A DNA stretch of 64,000 nt from Coprococcus aceti (GTDB lineage Bacteria; Bacillota; Clostridia; Lachnospirales; Lachnospiraceae): NCBI RefSeq assembly GCF_025567285.1, contig NZ_JAOQJT010000002.1, forward strand, positions 372,001-436,000, read 5' to 3'. A program made the position numbers and the translations under genes. The notes beneath the pieces were generated by a model. That model had not been told where the DNA came from. It made no database searches and saw only the letters and a program-made list of their open reading frames with translations. This document shows, piece after piece, positions 62,321 to 64,000 of the stretch (positions are counted from its first letter, which is position 1; every line of letters starts with the position of its first letter).

Positions 62321-64000
62321 CTAGAAAATCGCAAGTACATCCTTGAAGTTGTCCTTATTCTCCTCTATCTTGCTCTCTCCGCCGATGGCGCAGATGATTC
62401 CTGAATCCGTAACAGCCTTCACAAGTGGTGCAAGGGCTCTGATGGCATCTCTGTCGGTGGAGAGGATCTTATCACGCTCTCTCTGGATCTGTTCATCTGT
62501 AACTCCCATAAAGTATCTCGCCATATGGCTTATACCCTCCGCAACAGGAGTCGTCGGTGCATCTATCTGAGCCATGGTTCCAATGATATACTTGGTCATA
62601 TCTCTGTCTGAGCACTCAAAGTTCTCCACGAACTTATATGCATTCTTGAATATGTCATATGTCTCCATGAGGTTTGGATCTCTGTATGAGCTCATATAGC
62701 AGGTTCCATTCCTGAGGAATGAGCACATGGCACCATATGCGCCGCCCTTCACACGGACATTTTCCCACAGATAACCATATGAGAATATGATTTTGAGAAC
62801 GCTCAGTGAGCTGTCGTACTTGTATCCCGCATCCTCAAAATTACCCGCTATGGCAACATACTGAACCTGGCTGGCTGTCTTGAAGCCCTCATTCTTGAGA
62901 TCCTTCTCAAAAGGCTTCACATCCTTATGTGCAGGTCTTGTAGAGAGTGCCATGCCAAAGTCCGCAAATGATTCCTCAAGCAGATCTGTCACGTCCTCAT
63001 TTCCTGTATATGAAACCGTAAGTGCCCCCTTTCTGAGTACCTCTGCAAGGGCATACTGAAGCTTCTCAATGAAGTCATCGTACTTCTCATCGAAGTGATC
63101 CACTATGTCACACAGGAATTCATAATAAGCGATTCCACAGGTCTCATCCGTGAATCTTGCTCCCTCATCTATATAGGACATGGCTCTGGTGTATGCGGTC
63201 ACATGTCCCGATGCAGCCATGCCATTCTTCATGCTGGACTTCTCCTCCGTCAGGAGCCCCTTCAGTCTCTTCCTGTCATCGATCTTAGATGAGAACATAA
63301 TCTCCTTCATCAGTTCAACGGCATATGGAAGCTTCTCATAGAGTGCCTTCATTGACACGTAAAAGAACTTCTTGATATCCGTGTCACTGGCATATCCAAC
63401 CATATCAAATTCTATTCCACCTATATTACTGTCTATCTCATTTGAAAGCTGTCCATAGGTATGCTTCTCTGTGTCAATATATTTAAACAGGCATGACAGC
63501 ACAGCAAGATACGGCACAAGGTCATTATCTATATCATTTATATTGAAATAGAACCTCAGATATCCTATACCGTTTGTAAATATATCGTGGCTTACAACCG
63601 GAAGTCCGCCGATCTCAGACTCAACATTCTTGAGCTTCTCAGCCTCTTTGTCAATGTCATCTATCGCCAGAAGCGGAACCTTGGCAAGATCCTCTGCGGA
63701 TGAAGGAGTCGCCTGATACTCCTTGAGCGCCTTTGTATCCTCCACGATCTTCTCAAGCTCCTCACGGCTGAGCGTAGCCTTGTATGCCGCAAGCTCATCA
63801 GCGATCTTCTTCTCATTCTCCTGGTCAAGACCCTTCTTAGGGTTCATGGTGAGATACAGGCCAAATGTATTATCAATGAAACATTCCTTTATAAGCTGCT
63901 CAAAGTATCCATTCTGAAGATCCTCTCTCAGCTCCTTATACACATCATTCATCTCAAAAAACATGAGTGCCTTGGTATCGTCATACAGCCAGCTGTTAAA
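62321..64000 (-). CDS. M16C insulinase-family peptidase, C-terminal part
   Basis: About 560 residues are visible and the frame stays open to the right edge (FNSWLYDDTKALMFFEM precedes the first Met). This is the C-terminal half of a presequence-protease-like M16C enzyme of about 970 residues. The zinc site HxxEH lies outside the window. Typical elements are SNIGGIEFDMVGYAS-like (NIGGIEFDMVG), RVKGGAYGAMCSF and MSSYRDPNL near the end. It probably degrades peptides and lies upstream of era. Confidence 0.9.
   Translation of the reverse strand, partial: FNSWLYDDTKALMFFEMNDVYKELREDLQNGYFEQLIKECFIDNTFGLYLTMNPKKGLDQENEKKIADELAAYKATLSREELEKIVEDTKALKEYQATPSSAEDLAKVPLLAIDDIDKEAEKLKNVESEIGGLPVVSHDIFTNGIGYLRFYFNINDIDNDLVPYLAVLSCLFKYIDTEKHTYGQLSNEIDSNIGGIEFDMVGYASDTDIKKFFYVSMKALYEKLPYAVELMKEIMFSSKIDDRKRLKGLLTEEKSSMKNGMAASGHVTAYTRAMSYIDEGARFTDETCGIAYYEFLCDIVDHFDEKYDDFIEKLQYALAEVLRKGALTVSYTGNEDVTDLLEESFADFGMALSTRPAHKDVKPFEKDLKNEGFKTASQVQYVAIAGNFEDAGYKYDSSLSVLKIIFSYGYLWENVRVKGGAYGAMCSFLRNGTCYMSSYRDPNLMETYDIFKNAYKFVENFECSDRDMTKYIIGTMAQIDAPTTPVAEGISHMARYFMGVTDEQIQRERDKILSTDRDAIRALAPLVKAVTDSGIICAIGGESKIEENKDNFKDVLAIF

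Noticed and set aside
1..64000. CRISPR arrays, prophage or insertion sequences
   Set aside because: No regularly spaced repeats, transposase, integrase or phage structural proteins were found.

Overview
The window (64 kb, low-to-moderate GC) looks like chromosome of an anaerobic Gram-positive gut Firmicute, most likely a Lachnospiraceae member (Coprococcus-like; the genus is inference). Reasons: strong AAGGAGG ribosome sites with ATG/TTG/GTG starts, lipoproteins with Gram-positive signals, pyruvate formate-lyase with its activase, pyruvate phosphate dikinase, single-chain glycyl-tRNA synthetase, a Bce-type peptide-resistance module, and the run M16C peptidase - era - recO - glyQS. I saw no phage genes, insertion sequences, CRISPR arrays or complete tRNA/rRNA genes.

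Layout. 1-7.6 kb: a minus-strand operon for an exosortase G (XrtG) system. In transcription order it has a PTPS-like protein, a Firmicu-CTERM-type substrate, XrtG, a GT2 glycosyltransferase, a two-TM protein with a degenerate GGDEF-like domain, a second PTPS-like protein and a large GT-C/PTPS_related membrane protein. It probably continues beyond the left edge, and its promoter overlaps a perfect 24-bp palindrome. 7.8-16.5 kb: an aminotransferase, an AIM24-like protein, an amino-acid ABC transporter whose binding protein is circularly permuted, and carB. 16.5-20.2 kb: a long inverted repeat, a possible decayed holin-like toxin locus, and a hydrolase operon with an operator-bearing promoter and gene fragments. 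20.3-25.4 kb: AGCS and NhaC transporters, a GH43 enzyme and a helical-bundle protein.

25.5-30.1 kb: blaI-blaR1 and a convergent internally duplicated lipoprotein; BlaI-type operators lie at both promoters and a third lies inside the lipoprotein gene. 30.1-30.9 kb: acetyltransferase fragments and a C-GCAxxG-C-C protein. 31-37 kb: a BceAB transporter with BceRS-like kinase and regulator, a matching inverted-repeat operator, and a 2-hydroxyglutaryl-CoA dehydratase-like protein. 37.5-42 kb: pflA, pflB and a divergent Crp/Fnr-type regulator. 42-48 kb: ftsH (with an inverted repeat that could hide its ribosome site), a microbial PARG-like protein, and a membrane protein/XRE regulator/lipoprotein operon. 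47.2-50.2 kb: AraC regulator, GH51 arabinofuranosidase and a broken GH5 gene. 50.3-64 kb: HD hydrolase, alpha/beta hydrolase, cation transporter, ppdK, an orphan EctB-like aminotransferase, glyQS, a MocR regulator with repeated binding motifs, recO, era and the C-terminal part of an M16C peptidase.

The strongest candidates for something undescribed are the XrtG locus with its non-canonical PTPS pair and degenerate GGDEF sensor, the permuted binding protein, the BlaI regulon that controls a lipoprotein rather than a beta-lactamase, and the ftsH leader hairpin. No database search was possible; family names rest on motif recognition.
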